Source of the DNA: Demequina sp. NBRC 110055
GTDB taxonomy: Bacteria; Actinomycetota; Actinomycetes; Actinomycetales; Demequinaceae
Direction of reading: 5' to 3'
Length of the DNA stretch: 64,000 bases
Assembly (NCBI RefSeq): GCF_002090135.1
Contig: NZ_BBRL01000005.1
Coordinates: forward strand, 62,001-126,000
Below the pieces are notes generated by a model. That model was not told the origin of the DNA. It saw nothing but the letters and a program-made list of their open reading frames with translations, and did no database searches. Numbering within the stretch: the first letter of the stretch is position 1; each line of letters begins with the position of its first letter. This document shows positions 45,925 to 55,264 of this stretch, in pieces. The position numbers were made by a program, and so were the translations under genes.

Positions 45925-45930
45925 AGGCTA
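45925..45930 (-). promoter_or_regulatory. -10 element TAGCCT, leaderless hisN
   Basis: TAGCCT on the minus strand, 6 nt before the ATG at 45918. Its upstream side is back to back with the pectate lyase promoter. Confidence 0.55.
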
Positions 45931-45951
45931 CCGGCGTGCGATGGATTGCGG

Positions 45952-45997
45952 TTGACACCGCACATGGAATGCGCTTACCGTGTGAGAAACCGGTTAC
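45952..45997 (+). promoter_or_regulatory. Promoter and LacI-type operator of pectate lyase gene
   Basis: -35 TTGACA (45952-45957), 18-bp spacer and -10 TACCGT (45976-45981). Immediately downstream lies GAAACCGGTTAC (45986-45997), with a central AACCGGTT palindrome. Operators with a central CG and this spacing are usual for LacI-family sugar regulators. Its place over the start site would block transcription. The regulator gene is not in this window. Confidence 0.62.
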
Positions 45998-46053
45998 CGA
46001 GCGCCTTCAATGACGAGGGCGTGGCAGCGTCAACGATCTCAATGAGGAGATTC

Positions 46054-49000
46054 ATGAGCACCACAGCCGCCCGCACCCGTGCACCTTTCGCCGCGCTCGC
46101 GGCGATGGTCCTGACCGCGGTGGTGGCCGTTCCCGCCGCGGCCGTGGGCCCCGCCGGCGCCGTCAACGCCAACGATATGGCTCCCGGCGCCTACACGGCC
46201 GACGTCGTCGTCGGCGACTTCACCGTCCACTCGACCTCCTCCAAGGGCGTGACGGTCGACGGCAGCAGCCGCGTGTCGGACCGCGGCGATGTCTACACCC
46301 AACGGATCAAGCTCAACGGCTCCGGTGACGCGGCGCAGCGCTCGCTGTCGTTCACTGTCGACGGACCCACGCAGGTCGTGGTGCACGCGCGCAGCGGATC
46401 GGGCTCGAGCGACCGGGCACTGGCGCTCTTCGACAGCTCGTGGACGCCCCTCGACAGTGTGCCCGCGCTCGCCGATGACGACGGCGCGCCCATCGCCACG
46501 GAGGTGCTCGAGGTGCCGGCGGCTGGCACGTACTGGATCGCCTCGCCGTCCTCGGGTGTGAACCTCTACTACGCACAGATCGGGCTCGACGACCCGGTCG
46601 CCCGCGCGGCGTGGTCCGATGTCGCCGCGCCCACCGTGGACGCCATCGCCGTCGACCCCGCCTCGCCCCACGACCTGCTCGTGAACTACACCGGCCTCAT
46701 CGGAACCGACGGCGCCGACCTTGCCCGCGTCGCCTTGACTGATGACTCCGGCACCGTGGTCGACCGGGACCTGACGGCGACCGCAGGTGCAGACGGCACG
46801 CTCCGGGTCACGCCGCCGGCGTCCGGTGCCTACACCGTGCAGGTGTCCCTCACCCGCGCCGGCGAGGCCACCGCGCTGACGTCCCCGCAGGTCGAGGCCC
46901 CGGCCTTCGTGCTGCCGCTGGCGGCCCCCGACATCACCGGTGCGCTGACCAGTGCCGTCAGCGCCGGCGCCGCGACCGTCACCGTCGAGTGGGGTGCCGT
47001 GGCCGAGGCCGAGACGTACACGGTCGAGGTCGACGAGGGTGCGGGCTTTACGGCCGCCGTCGACGGCGTCGCCGGCACCTCGGCCGACGTCCCCGGCCTC
47101 ACGCCGGGGGCGACCGTGCAGATACGCGTGGTCGCTCACCGCGGTGACGACGCCCAAGTGGGCCCGGCGACCGAAGTGAGTGTGGCATCGGCCGTCGAAA
47201 GGTGGCAGGCCGCCGATATCGGGTCCAACGCGGGCTCGGGCGGCGCCATCACCGAGAATGAGGACGGCTCCATCTTGTTCGACGCGAAGGCGAGCTCGAC
47301 CAAACTCGCCTCGTCCGAAGACGGCTTCCAATACTTCTATACGGAGGTCGACCCGTCGACCGAGAACTTCACGCTCACCGCGACGTTCCGCGTGGACGAC
47401 GCCTCGACCAAGGACAGCCAGTCGGGCTTCGGTGTGATCGCCGTCGACTCGCTGGTGGCGGGCTCGTCCCCCGACCGCTACTTCAACTCCGCCGGTGCCG
47501 TGGTGACCCGCTACGGGGAAGGCACCGCCGAGGTTGTCAACGGTATGCCCGGTGCCAGGTTCGTGACGGGGTACACCGGCGCCACGAACGACAACACGGC
47601 GGGCACGCGAGACCAGAGCGGCTCCGAGGTCTTCGACTCCAGCTATCGGGAGGAGGCCGGAACAGCGCCGCGCTTTGACACCGGCGACACCTACACGTTC
47701 TCACTGCGCCGCTCCAACACCGGATTCCATGCGATGTGGGACCGCAGCGGCGACGGCGGCGCGGTACACGAGGTCATCGAGTACGACCCCGACATGCTGC
47801 TGGTGCAGGACGCGGAGCGCTTCTACGTGGGGCTCGCGGTGGCGCGCAAGATCGTGGTCACCGTGACTGACTGGGAGTTCACTACCGTCCACCCCGATGA
47901 CGACGATCCGGCCCAGGAGCGTCCCATCGAGCAGGTGCCGACCTCCCTCAGTGTGGACGTCACCGACACCACCCCGGCCCGTTCGCTCGACATCCCGCTG
48001 GTCGCGGACTTCTACGGCACCGGCCAGATCCTCGACGCCTCCGGAGCGGTCGTCGTGGATGGACTGGTGCTCGAGCCCGGCCGCCAGGCGCGAGGAGCAG
48101 TGTCACTCGAACCGGGCGTCAACCGTTTTACGGCTCGCGCCATCCCCGGACCGGACCAGCCGCAGCTGGGCGAGTACGAGGCACTGGAGTCCACCGACCC
48201 CGTCGACGTGCCCGTCACCATTACCGTCGACTCGTTCGGTGAGCCCGGCCAGTCGATCTGGGTGGCGCCCGACGCCACCTCGGACGGCGACGGCACCCGG
48301 CAGCGCCCCGTGGACATCCACACCGCGGTGGCATTCGCACAGGCGGGACAGCAGATTGTGCTGATGGACGGCACGTATACACCGGACCGTGCGATCGTGG
48401 CCGACCGCGGCCACGACGGCACCGAGGACGCTCCCATCGTGCTGATGTCGGAGCCCGGATCGCGGGCCGTGCTCGACCTGAGCGGCTCCGCGACGGGCGG
48501 CATCAATCTCAGGGCTGACTGGTGGCACGTGTACAACCTCGAGATCACCGGCTCGGGCGATAAGGCCAAGCCGATGCTCGTGCAGGGCCACCACAACATC
48601 GTGGAAAGGGTGGAATCCCGCCACAATCAGGACACGGGCATTCAGATCTCGGGCCTGTCGGCCGAGCCGCCTGCCATGTGGCCCTCCCACAACCTCGTGG
48701 TGTCGTCTGAGGCGCACCACAATGCGGACCCGGGCGGCAATGACGCCGACGGCTTCGCGGCCAAGCTCACGGTGGGGGAGGGCAACGTCTTCCGCTCGAA
48801 CATCGCGCACCACAACATCGACGACGGCTGGGATCTCTACGCCAAGTCGACGACGGGCCCCATCGGCACCGTGGTGGTGGAGGACTCCGTCGCCTACAAC
48901 AACGGTTGGCTCAGCGAGGACCCCACTCGTACGGGTGAGGGCAACGGCTTCAAGCTCGGCGGCGAGTCGATGCCTGGCGACCACCTGCTGCGCAACTCGG

Positions 49001-49755
49001 TGAGCTACGGCAATCTCGCCACGGGCGTGACGTCCAACTCCGGCCCCGACGTGCGCCTCGAGAACGTGACCTCGGTCGACAACGATCGCGGCATCCGCCT
49101 CGAGACCAATGCGGCGGCTACCGACTATCGGGCGGCGGGAGTGATCTCGTGGTCGAACCCCTCGGCGGACGTCGTGGCCCTCGATCAGGCCGACACGTCG
49201 CTCCTGACCGACCCGTCCAACCACTTCGACGGTGACGGCGTCACCGCCGACTGGTTCGTCACGACCGATGCGTCGAGCGTCACTCCCGAGATCGCGCCGG
49301 ACGGCTCCGTCGAGATGCACGGGCTCTACGAACTCACGGCGCTTGCCCCGGCTGACACGGGCGCGCGCCTGGTCGCCAACTCCAGCCCGACGGTGATCGA
49401 CCTGCTGCCCGAGGTGACGTCGCCCGAGCCTGGACCGGACTCGTGGTACCCGTCGACCGTGTACACCCGCGGCGACCGCGTGCAGCACGACGGCACGATC
49501 TACGAGGCGCGCTGGTGGAACCGCGGCTCCGAGCCCGGCGCCTCCGCGTGGGGCCCATGGGTCGAGATTGGCCCGGCCGATGCCGCTCCCGAGGTGGCAC
49601 AGTGCTCCGCGGTGTGGGAGGCCTCCACGGTCTATCACCGAGGCTCGACGGTCTCCTTCGAGGGAGTCAACTACGAGGCGCAGTGGTGGTCGCGCTCGCA
49701 GGTGCCGGGCGAAAGCGTCTGGGGCCCGTGGGCAGCGCTGGGGGCGTGCGCGTAG
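46054..49755 (+). CDS. Secreted PL9 pectate lyase, multidomain
   Basis: 1233 residues. Signal peptide (1-30). A beta-rich region precedes a Fn3-like domain (about 288-380) and a LamG/ConA-like region (about 380-620). The C-terminal right-handed beta helix of polysaccharide lyase family 9 (about 730-1080) starts WVAPDATSDGDGTRQRP. The catalytic/Ca site is in GNDADGFAAKLTVGEGN with Asp897, Asp899 and the probable base Lys904; DDGWDLYAKST and a further VAYNNG repeat follow. Two CBM5/12-type modules (about 1127-1175 and 1180-1233) have Trp-rich YEARWWNRGSEPG and YEAQWWSRSQVPG. It would cleave polygalacturonate outside the cell while bound to polysaccharide. The ATG at 46054 has GAGGAGA upstream; an ATG at 46042 is an alternative. 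Confidence 0.88.
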   Translation: MSTTAARTRAPFAALAAMVLTAVVAVPAAAVGPAGAVNANDMAPGAYTADVVVGDFTVHSTSSKGVTVDGSSRVSDRGDVYTQRIKLNGSGDAAQRSLSFTVDGPTQVVVHARSGSGSSDRALALFDSSWTPLDSVPALADDDGAPIATEVLEVPAAGTYWIASPSSGVNLYYAQIGLDDPVARAAWSDVAAPTVDAIAVDPASPHDLLVNYTGLIGTDGADLARVALTDDSGTVVDRDLTATAGADGTLRVTPPASGAYTVQVSLTRAGEATALTSPQVEAPAFVLPLAAPDITGALTSAVSAGAATVTVEWGAVAEAETYTVEVDEGAGFTAAVDGVAGTSADVPGLTPGATVQIRVVAHRGDDAQVGPATEVSVASAVERWQAADIGSNAGSGGAITENEDGSILFDAKASSTKLASSEDGFQYFYTEVDPSTENFTLTATFRVDDASTKDSQSGFGVIAVDSLVAGSSPDRYFNSAGAVVTRYGEGTAEVVNGMPGARFVTGYTGATNDNTAGTRDQSGSEVFDSSYREEAGTAPRFDTGDTYTFSLRRSNTGFHAMWDRSGDGGAVHEVIEYDPDMLLVQDAERFYVGLAVARKIVVTVTDWEFTTVHPDDDDPAQERPIEQVPTSLSVDVTDTTPARSLDIPLVADFYGTGQILDASGAVVVDGLVLEPGRQARGAVSLEPGVNRFTARAIPGPDQPQLGEYEALESTDPVDVPVTITVDSFGEPGQSIWVAPDATSDGDGTRQRPVDIHTAVAFAQAGQQIVLMDGTYTPDRAIVADRGHDGTEDAPIVLMSEPGSRAVLDLSGSATGGINLRADWWHVYNLEITGSGDKAKPMLVQGHHNIVERVESRHNQDTGIQISGLSAEPPAMWPSHNLVVSSEAHHNADPGGNDADGFAAKLTVGEGNVFRSNIAHHNIDDGWDLYAKSTTGPIGTVVVEDSVAYNNGWLSEDPTRTGEGNGFKLGGESMPGDHLLRNSVSYGNLATGVTSNSGPDVRLENVTSVDNDRGIRLETNAAATDYRAAGVISWSNPSADVVALDQADTSLLTDPSNHFDGDGVTADWFVTTDASSVTPEIAPDGSVEMHGLYELTALAPADTGARLVANSSPTVIDLLPEVTSPEPGPDSWYPSTVYTRGDRVQHDGTIYEARWWNRGSEPGASAWGPWVEIGPADAAPEVAQCSAVWEASTVYHRGSTVSFEGVNYEAQWWSRSQVPGESVWGPWAALGACA

Positions 49756-49773
49756 GGCGCGATGGGGAGGGCG

Positions 49774-50112
49774 TCACCAGACGAAGGTGTCGTCCTCCCA
49801 GCGCGCGGGGCGCACATCGGTGACCCACGCCGGTCGCACGGGGCCGTACATGTGGGGGAACAGCTCGCTCGCGCCCTCGTCCACGACGCGCACCCCGTCG
49901 GCTCGCACCGCGTCGTCATCGATGACGAGCACCACGAGGTCATCGGGGTGGTCGGGCCAGATCCGTGCTGCGGTCTCCGCGCACTGGTGGGGATAGGAGC
50001 AGTGGATGAATCCCTCGTCCGCGAGCGTGAGGTCGCGCCCGGAGATCTCATAGGTGCCCGCAGCGAGGCCGGCCTCCCAGTCGGTGCGGCGGGTCACGTG
50101 GAGGATCGTCAT
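49774..50112 (-). CDS. DUF952 protein
   Basis: 112 residues. DUF952 signature: ILHVTRRTDWEAGLAAGTYE (landmark), FIHCSYPHQCAETA and FPHMYGPVRPAWVTDV. This family resembles glutathione S-transferase-like or ADP-ribosyl-type folds but has no established activity. It is convergent with the pectate lyase gene, 18 bases apart. Longer in-frame extension to the right overlaps pckG and is rejected. Confidence 0.85.
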   Translation of the reverse strand: MTILHVTRRTDWEAGLAAGTYEISGRDLTLADEGFIHCSYPHQCAETAARIWPDHPDDLVVLVIDDDAVRADGVRVVDEGASELFPHMYGPVRPAWVTDVRPARWEDDTFVW

Positions 50113-50164
50113 GGCGTCAGTGTGCCAGCGTCGCGGGGTGGACGGGTTGGGGGAGGAGAGTGTG

Positions 50165-50208
50165 CCCCGGCGGCCGGCGGAATCCACACGTAGGCCCGGC
50201 CGCCGGGG
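50165..50208. terminator. Hairpin after pckG
   Basis: Arms 50165-50177 and 50196-50208 form a perfect 13-bp stem with an 18-nt loop, 5 bases from the pckG stop. On the minus strand the read-through to the DUF952 gene would be cut here. Confidence 0.75.
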
Positions 50209-50213
50209 ACGTT

Positions 50214-52031
50214 TTAGCCGATGCGCCGGCGAGTCTCGGCGTGCTGGGCCGCCACGGCAGCGGGCACCTTGGCACCAAAGCGGGCAAGGAACGCGTCGGT
50301 GTCGTCGGCCTCGGCGGTCAGCGCGGCAGGGTCGGTTGCGAACAGCGCGCCCCACTGGTCGCGGGAGACGCCTGCCGCGGCGAAGTTGATCGCGCCGTCG
50401 ACGGGCACCAGGCCCTGAATGCTGTCGATGGCGTGGGCGCGGCCCTCTACTCGATCGATGATCCACGCGAGCACCCGCGCGTTCTGAGAGAACCCGGGCC
50501 ACAGGAAGCTGCCGTCGGCGCCCTTGCGGAACCAGTTCACCTGGAAGATGGCCGGTGCCGCGTCGCCCAACCGCTCGCCCACATCGAGCCAGTGCTGCCA
50601 GTGGTCGGCCATGTCGGTACCGCAGAAGGGAAGCATGGCGAACGGGTCGCGGCGCAGTTCTCCTACGGCGCCCTCGGCCGCTGCCGTGCGCTCCGAGGCG
50701 AGCGTGGCGCCGAGGTAGACGCCGTGCTCCCAGGAACGCGCCTGGGCCACAAGCGGCACGTTGGTGGCGCGACGTCCTCCGAAGATGATCGCGTCGACGG
50801 GGACACCCGCGGGGTCGTCCCACGTGTCGGCGATGGTGGGGCACTGGGCCGCGGACACCGTGAAGCGAGAATTCGGGTGAGCCGCGGTCGTGGGGGAGTC
50901 GGGCGTCCAGTCATTGCCGCGCCAGTCGACGAGGTGCTCCGGGACGTCGGGCGTGAGGCCCTCCCACCACACGTCGCCGTCGTCGGTGAGCGCGACGTTG
51001 GTGAAGATCGTGTCCTCGCCCAGCATGTCGATGGCCACGGGGTTCGTGTTGACGCCTGTGCCCGGCGCGACGCCGAAGAAGCCGGCCTCCGGGTTGATGG
51101 CGCGCAGGCGACCATCCGGGCCGGGGGCGAGCCACGCGATGTCGTCGCCGATCGTCTCGACCGTCCAGCCAGGGATGGAGGGCTGCAGCATCGCAAAGTT
51201 GGTCTTGCCACAGGCACTGGGGAAGGCTGCCGCGACGTGGAACGCCTTGCCGCGGGGGTTGGTGACCTTGAGGAGCAGCATATGCGCGGCGATCCAGCCC
51301 TCGTCGCGCCCGATCGCCGAGGCGATGCGCAGAGCGAAGGCCTTCTTCGCGAGGATGGCGTTGCCGCCGTAGGCGGAGCCATAGGACCAGATTTCGCGTG
51401 TCTCGGGGTAGTGGACGATGTACTTGGTGTCGTTGCGCGGCCACGCGACGTCCGCCTCGCCAGGGGCGAGAGGGGCGCCCACGCTGTGCACGGCGGGCAC
51501 CCATGCGGTGTCGGGCCCGATCTGCGCGAGTGCATCCGCACCCATGCGCGTCATGGTGCCCATGGAGGCGACAACGTAGGGCGAGTCGGTGACCTGCACG
51601 CCCAGGCGGGCGAGCGGGCTGCCCAGGGGCCCCATGGAGAAGGGGACCACGTACATGGTGCGCCCACGCATCGCGCCGGCGAAGAGGGGCTCGAGCGTGG
51701 CCCGCATTTGAGCGGGGGCGACCCAGTTGTTGGTGGGGCCCGCGTCGGCCTCGGACTCGGAGCAGATGAAGGTGCGTGACTCCACGCGTGCCACGTCGTC
51801 CGGGTGGGAACGCGCGAGGTAGGAGCCGGGGCGCTTCTGAGGGTTGAGTTCGGTGAGAGTGCCTGCCGCGAGCATCGTCGAGATGAGGCGACGGCGCTCG
51901 GAGGCGGACCCATCGCACCACACCACCTCGGTCGGTTGGAGCTGGCGGGCCATGGACTCGACCCACGCGACGACGGACGGGGTGGCCGATGCGGGTGCGG
52001 TGGTGACGACGTCGGTGTCCATCACGGTCAT
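50214..52031 (-). CDS. pckG: Phosphoenolpyruvate carboxykinase (GTP)
   Basis: 605-residue GTP-dependent enzyme that converts oxaloacetate to PEP. Visible: the PEP/oxaloacetate site [11 protein letters not shown], the metal and P-loop region [16 protein letters not shown] (kinase loop near residue 270), the GDDIAWL Mg site, and [16 protein letters not shown] in the C-terminal nucleotide site. Key step of gluconeogenesis from acetate, fatty acids, amino acids, or pectin-derived acids. The gene starts divergent from a RamB/ScfR-type regulator, which in Corynebacterium controls pck and acetate genes. Confidence 0.97.
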   Translation of the reverse strand: MTVMDTDVVTTAPASATPSVVAWVESMARQLQPTEVVWCDGSASERRRLISTMLAAGTLTELNPQKRPGSYLARSHPDDVARVESRTFICSESEADAGPTNNWVAPAQMRATLEPLFAGAMRGRTMYVVPFSMGPLGSPLARLGVQVTDSPYVVASMGTMTRMGADALAQIGPDTAWVPAVHSVGAPLAPGEADVAWPRNDTKYIVHYPETREIWSYGSAYGGNAILAKKAFALRIASAIGRDEGWIAAHMLLLKVTNPRGKAFHVAAAFPSACGKTNFAMLQPSIPGWTVETIGDDIAWLAPGPDGRLRAINPEAGFFGVAPGTGVNTNPVAIDMLGEDTIFTNVALTDDGDVWWEGLTPDVPEHLVDWRGNDWTPDSPTTAAHPNSRFTVSAAQCPTIADTWDDPAGVPVDAIIFGGRRATNVPLVAQARSWEHGVYLGATLASERTAAAEGAVGELRRDPFAMLPFCGTDMADHWQHWLDVGERLGDAAPAIFQVNWFRKGADGSFLWPGFSQNARVLAWIIDRVEGRAHAIDSIQGLVPVDGAINFAAAGVSRDQWGALFATDPAALTAEADDTDAFLARFGAKVPAAVAAQHAETRRRIG

Positions 52032-52100
52032 GGTCTTCCTCCTGAGAAGTGGTCCGGCGATTTCACCGTAAGCGCATCTGCAGGGGCATTGGTGGGTGAT

Positions 52101-52135
52101 TTTGGCGTGAAGTTTGGCGCTTCTTCTCGTACTGT
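52101..52135. promoter_or_regulatory. pckG/ramB-like intergenic operators and -10
   Basis: TTTGGCG occurs twice, at 52101-52107 and 52113-52119, 12 bp apart, on the plus strand. TACTGT at 52130-52135 is a -10 placed 6 nt before the ATG at 52142 (leaderless). The repeats are plausible binding sites for the regulator or for pckG control, but the known RamB box (TTTGCAAA type) is not an exact match. Confidence 0.5.
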
Positions 52136-52141
52136 CAAGTC

Positions 52142-53578
52142 ATGGCTGATCTCTCCACCCTCGGGCGCCGTGTCCGGCACTTTCGTACTGCCGCGGGCCT
52201 GACCCTCGATCAACTCAGTGACGCGACCGGCACCGCGCCCAGCCACCTGTCGCTCATTGAGAACGGCCGCCGCGAGCCGCGCCTGTCGCTGCTCGAATCC
52301 ATCGCCGCCGCGCTTGGCGTGACCTCTGCGACGCTGCTCGATCCGGCGCCGCCCACGGCGAGAGCCGCCTTGGAGATCGAATTGGAGCGCGCGCAGGCCT
52401 CCCCCACCTATCTCGAACTAGGCCTTCCTCAACTTCGGGCGGGCAAGACGATGAGCGAAGAGACGCTACGCACGCTCGTGGGCCTGCACCGCGAACTTGA
52501 GAGGCGCGCCCGGCAGTCGATCGCGACGCCGGAGGAGGCCCGCCGCGCCAACACCCAGCAGCGCCTCGAGATGCGCCAGGTGAACAACTACCTGCCCGAA
52601 CTTGAGCTGCTCGCCCAGGCAGCGACCGACCAGGTGGGCCACACGGGAGGTGCCCTGACCCACCGGACCGTCGCCGAGATGGCCGACCGTGTGGGCCTCA
52701 CGATTGTGCACACCGACGACCTGCCGCATTCGGCCCGATGCGTCGTCGATATGGAGCGCGGGCGCATCTACATCCCGCCAGCGTCGATCCCCGGCGGCCA
52801 CGGCCTGCGATCCCTCGCACTGCAAGCCATTGCGCATAAGGTGCTCGAGCATCGGCCTCCCGCCGACTACGCCGACTTCCTGCGGCAGCGACTCGAGGCG
52901 AGCTATTTTGCAGCCGCCTGCCTGATGCCGCGCGAGGCCTCGGTCGCCTTCCTCAGCGCGGCCAAGCGCGAGCGCAGCATCGCGATCGAGGATCTGCGTG
53001 ACGCGTTCGGTGTGACGCATGAGGCCGCGGCGCTGCGCTTCACTAACCTCGCGACCGAACACCTGGGCCTCACGCTGCACTACCTCCGCGTCAACGGCGA
53101 CGGCACGGTGACGGGTGCGTACGAGAACGACGGCCTGCCGTTGCCGCTTGACGCGACGGGCTCGACGGAGGGTGAGGTGGTGTGTCGCTTCTGGAGTGCG
53201 CGACGAGCCTTCGCGCGGCGCACGCGCACCACCGAGCACTACCAGTACACCGACACCCCGGCGGGAACGTTCTTCGAGTCCACCCAAACCGGCACCGGCA
53301 CGCCAGACGACTTCTCCATTACGTTGGGCGTCCCGTACGGCGAGTCCAAGTGGTTCCGTGGCCGCGAGACCCAGCTGCGCGAGGCGTCGACGTGCCCCGA
53401 TGCGACGTGTTGCCGGCGTCCCCAGGACGGTCTTGCCGAACGTTGGGAGGGCAAGGGCTGGGCAAGCCCCCGCGTGCGTACGCACCTGTTTGCGCCGCTG
53501 CCTCACGGCACCTACCCGGGCGTGGACGACCGTGAGCTCCACGAATTCCTCGAGGCTCACGCCGGCATTGAGGCATAG
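52142..53578 (+). CDS. RamB/ScfR-family XRE regulator with IrrE-like domain
   Basis: 478 residues. The N-terminal XRE HTH (7-62) is GRRVRHFRTAAGLTLDQLSD...HLSLIENGRREPRLSLLE (in parts). A long middle helix region precedes a DUF955/IrrE-like domain (about 165-300) with QAIAHKVLEHRP in place of the HExxH helix. The C-terminal DUF2083 domain has a Cys cluster STCPDATCCRR that could bind a metal or redox signal. Known relatives (RamB, Rv0465c, ScfR) respond to acyl-CoA and regulate glyoxylate, methylcitrate and PEP carboxykinase genes. Divergence from pckG supports that role here. Confidence 0.88.
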   Translation: MADLSTLGRRVRHFRTAAGLTLDQLSDATGTAPSHLSLIENGRREPRLSLLESIAAALGVTSATLLDPAPPTARAALEIELERAQASPTYLELGLPQLRAGKTMSEETLRTLVGLHRELERRARQSIATPEEARRANTQQRLEMRQVNNYLPELELLAQAATDQVGHTGGALTHRTVAEMADRVGLTIVHTDDLPHSARCVVDMERGRIYIPPASIPGGHGLRSLALQAIAHKVLEHRPPADYADFLRQRLEASYFAAACLMPREASVAFLSAAKRERSIAIEDLRDAFGVTHEAAALRFTNLATEHLGLTLHYLRVNGDGTVTGAYENDGLPLPLDATGSTEGEVVCRFWSARRAFARRTRTTEHYQYTDTPAGTFFESTQTGTGTPDDFSITLGVPYGESKWFRGRETQLREASTCPDATCCRRPQDGLAERWEGKGWASPRVRTHLFAPLPHGTYPGVDDRELHEFLEAHAGIEA

Positions 53579-53596
53579 TGAGGCGTGAAGTGCCGC

Positions 53597-53627
53597 GAGG
53601 CTGGCATCCGCGGACGATGCCAGCCTC
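53597..53627. terminator. Hairpin between regulator and SLH gene
   Basis: Perfect 12-bp stem (53597-53608 with 53616-53627), 7-nt loop, between convergent genes. Confidence 0.78.
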
Positions 53628-53647
53628 TGCTCGATGCGTCCTAGACG

Positions 53648-54502
53648 TTACGGCCGGGTCTCACAGGCCAAGCCGTCATTGTCGGCATCGAGCCGGGCGA
53701 AGTCGCCGTAGTACGGGTAGTACTTCCGATACCAGGCCTGCGCCTCAGCGTGCGTCGCGAAGTCGGCGCAGTCCTTGTCGGCGGGCATCGACGGCTCGCT
53801 GGTGGTGGGCGCGGGTGGATTGCAGCTCGTCCAGTACAACGGCGTCCCGTTGCCCGTTTCGTAGCGGTACAAGAATGCCGCCATCGCTTCGCGCGTGATC
53901 GGGTCCTTGGGGCGGAACTCGCGGCACCCGTAGCCGGTGTTGAACCCGGTCGTGATGCCCTCCTGGGCGAGCCAATCAATCTCGTCGTAGAACTTGTCGT
54001 ACCAGTCGACGTCCGTGAAGAGCTCGTCGTAGCTCGACCAATGATCTGCATCTGCCGCACGGTAGAGGAAGGCGGCCATCGCCTCGCGGGAAATGGCGTC
54101 CTTGGGGCGGAAGGTGCCGTCTGACCATCCCGTGGAGATCCCGCTCTTGGCGAGCCACACGATCTCTCGGTAGAACTGATCGCTCGTCTTGACGTCCACG
54201 AAGGGGGATCGTGTGGGGAGCGTCACCTTCGGCGAACCCTCGAGACGGAAAAGGAAGGCCGCGAAGGCCTCGCGGGTCACCGATGCTCGAGGCCTAAACG
54301 TGCCATCGGCATAGCCGGTCGTGACGCCGCGATTCGCGAGCCAGGTGATCTCGGAACTGAACTGGTGTGACGACGGGACGTCGCTGAACCGGCCGCCGGC
54401 GTGTGCCGGTGCTGCCGCCACGATTCCCGCCGTCATGGCAAGCACAACGGCGGCGATGGTCGGTCGAATGGCGCGCACGCGCGCCACGGCGTGGATTCGC
54501 AT
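53648..54502 (-). CDS. SLH-domain secreted protein with Excalibur motif
   Basis: 284 residues. Signal peptide (1-36). Three SLH-type repeats (about 38-95, 98-155, 160-215) each have GTFRP or EFRPKDPITREAMAAFLYR-type ends. The C-terminal Excalibur calcium-binding-like motif has DKDCADF, ARLDADNDGLACE. SLH modules bind pyruvylated wall polymer, or here only form a surface repeat. No enzyme domain is present. ATG at 54502 is followed by the usual basic-hydrophobic signal; GGGGGAA precedes it. It may be a wall-bound adhesin or scaffold. Confidence 0.85.
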   Translation of the reverse strand: MRIHAVARVRAIRPTIAAVVLAMTAGIVAAAPAHAGGRFSDVPSSHQFSSEITWLANRGVTTGYADGTFRPRASVTREAFAAFLFRLEGSPKVTLPTRSPFVDVKTSDQFYREIVWLAKSGISTGWSDGTFRPKDAISREAMAAFLYRAADADHWSSYDELFTDVDWYDKFYDEIDWLAQEGITTGFNTGYGCREFRPKDPITREAMAAFLYRYETGNGTPLYWTSCNPPAPTTSEPSMPADKDCADFATHAEAQAWYRKYYPYYGDFARLDADNDGLACETRP

Positions 54503-54571
54503 GGATTCCCCCTCAGAAATCTCTGTCGCGTGTCCTCAGCGACACGCTGGGAGGAGGCTATCAGTGCGTCC

Positions 54572-55132
54572 TTACGCGAGGAAGGCCAGCGCCAGCCCCG
54601 CGACGGCCGCCGCGACGGCGCCCACGCCCACCCAGTCGACGCGGCGCGAGAAGGCCGGGGCAGGGGGATGTCCGAGGGCCGATGCCGCGGTCGGCTCGAC
54701 CGCCGTGTCCGCCGAGGCGCGGTAGGCATCCCACGCGGCGGTGATGAGCCCCGCAACCTCGGCCGACTTGCCGTCCTCCGCGGGGCGGACCCGGTCGCGG
54801 CCCGTGCGCGACGGCGCGGCGAACGCGCCCGCCTTCTTGTCGTCGTCGCCGACCAACTCGAGGGACCAGTGCGCCTCGAGGCCCGCGAGTCGAGAGAACG
54901 GCGCGACCACCGTCTGGGTGACGTTGCGCAGCTCCACGTGGTCCTCTCCCACGGCCACGCTGGGGCGGAGGAACGCCGCGTAACCCGCGGCGGCGAAGGC
55001 GACGGCGATGCCCAACGCGACGTGAATCTGCTCCAGCCCCGAGCCGATCAGCTGAATGAGGAGAATGAGCGCGCCGAGTCCGACGCACAACCATCCCCAT
55101 ACCTGCGACGACCGGCTGCGATAGATCTGCAT
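54572..55132 (-). CDS. PH-domain (bPH) membrane protein
   Basis: 186 residues. Two helices (about 14-33 and 38-56) are followed by a bPH2-like domain (about 57-110) with VAVGEDHVELRNVTQTVVAP. A C-terminal helix (about 165-185) ends the protein. The bacterial PH fold occurs in many small actinobacterial proteins of unknown role. An ATG 9 bases upstream (55141) is an equally possible start. It is divergent from typA with 132 bases between. Confidence 0.75.
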   Translation of the reverse strand: MQIYRSRSSQVWGWLCVGLGALILLIQLIGSGLEQIHVALGIAVAFAAAGYAAFLRPSVAVGEDHVELRNVTQTVVAPFSRLAGLEAHWSLELVGDDDKKAGAFAAPSRTGRDRVRPAEDGKSAEVAGLITAAWDAYRASADTAVEPTAASALGHPPAPAFSRRVDWVGVGAVAAAVAGLALAFLA

Positions 55133-55264
55133 GGCGACCATGGTCCCACGCACGCGGGCCGCCCGGCCCGCCGCAGCATCGGCCGCCCGTACGCGCGCCC
55201 TATACAATGGCCCCGTCCGTCCCGTTCGGGACCGCCTTCTCCCTCAACGAAACGAGACTCTGCT

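Noticed and set aside
49774-50844. Upstream extension of the DUF952 frame into pckG
   Set aside because: The extra part has no domain and overlaps PckG in another frame; the DUF952 domain starts at 50112.
54528-54547. Seven-base hairpin between the PH and SLH genes
   Set aside because: Short stem without T-tract; too weak to call a terminator.
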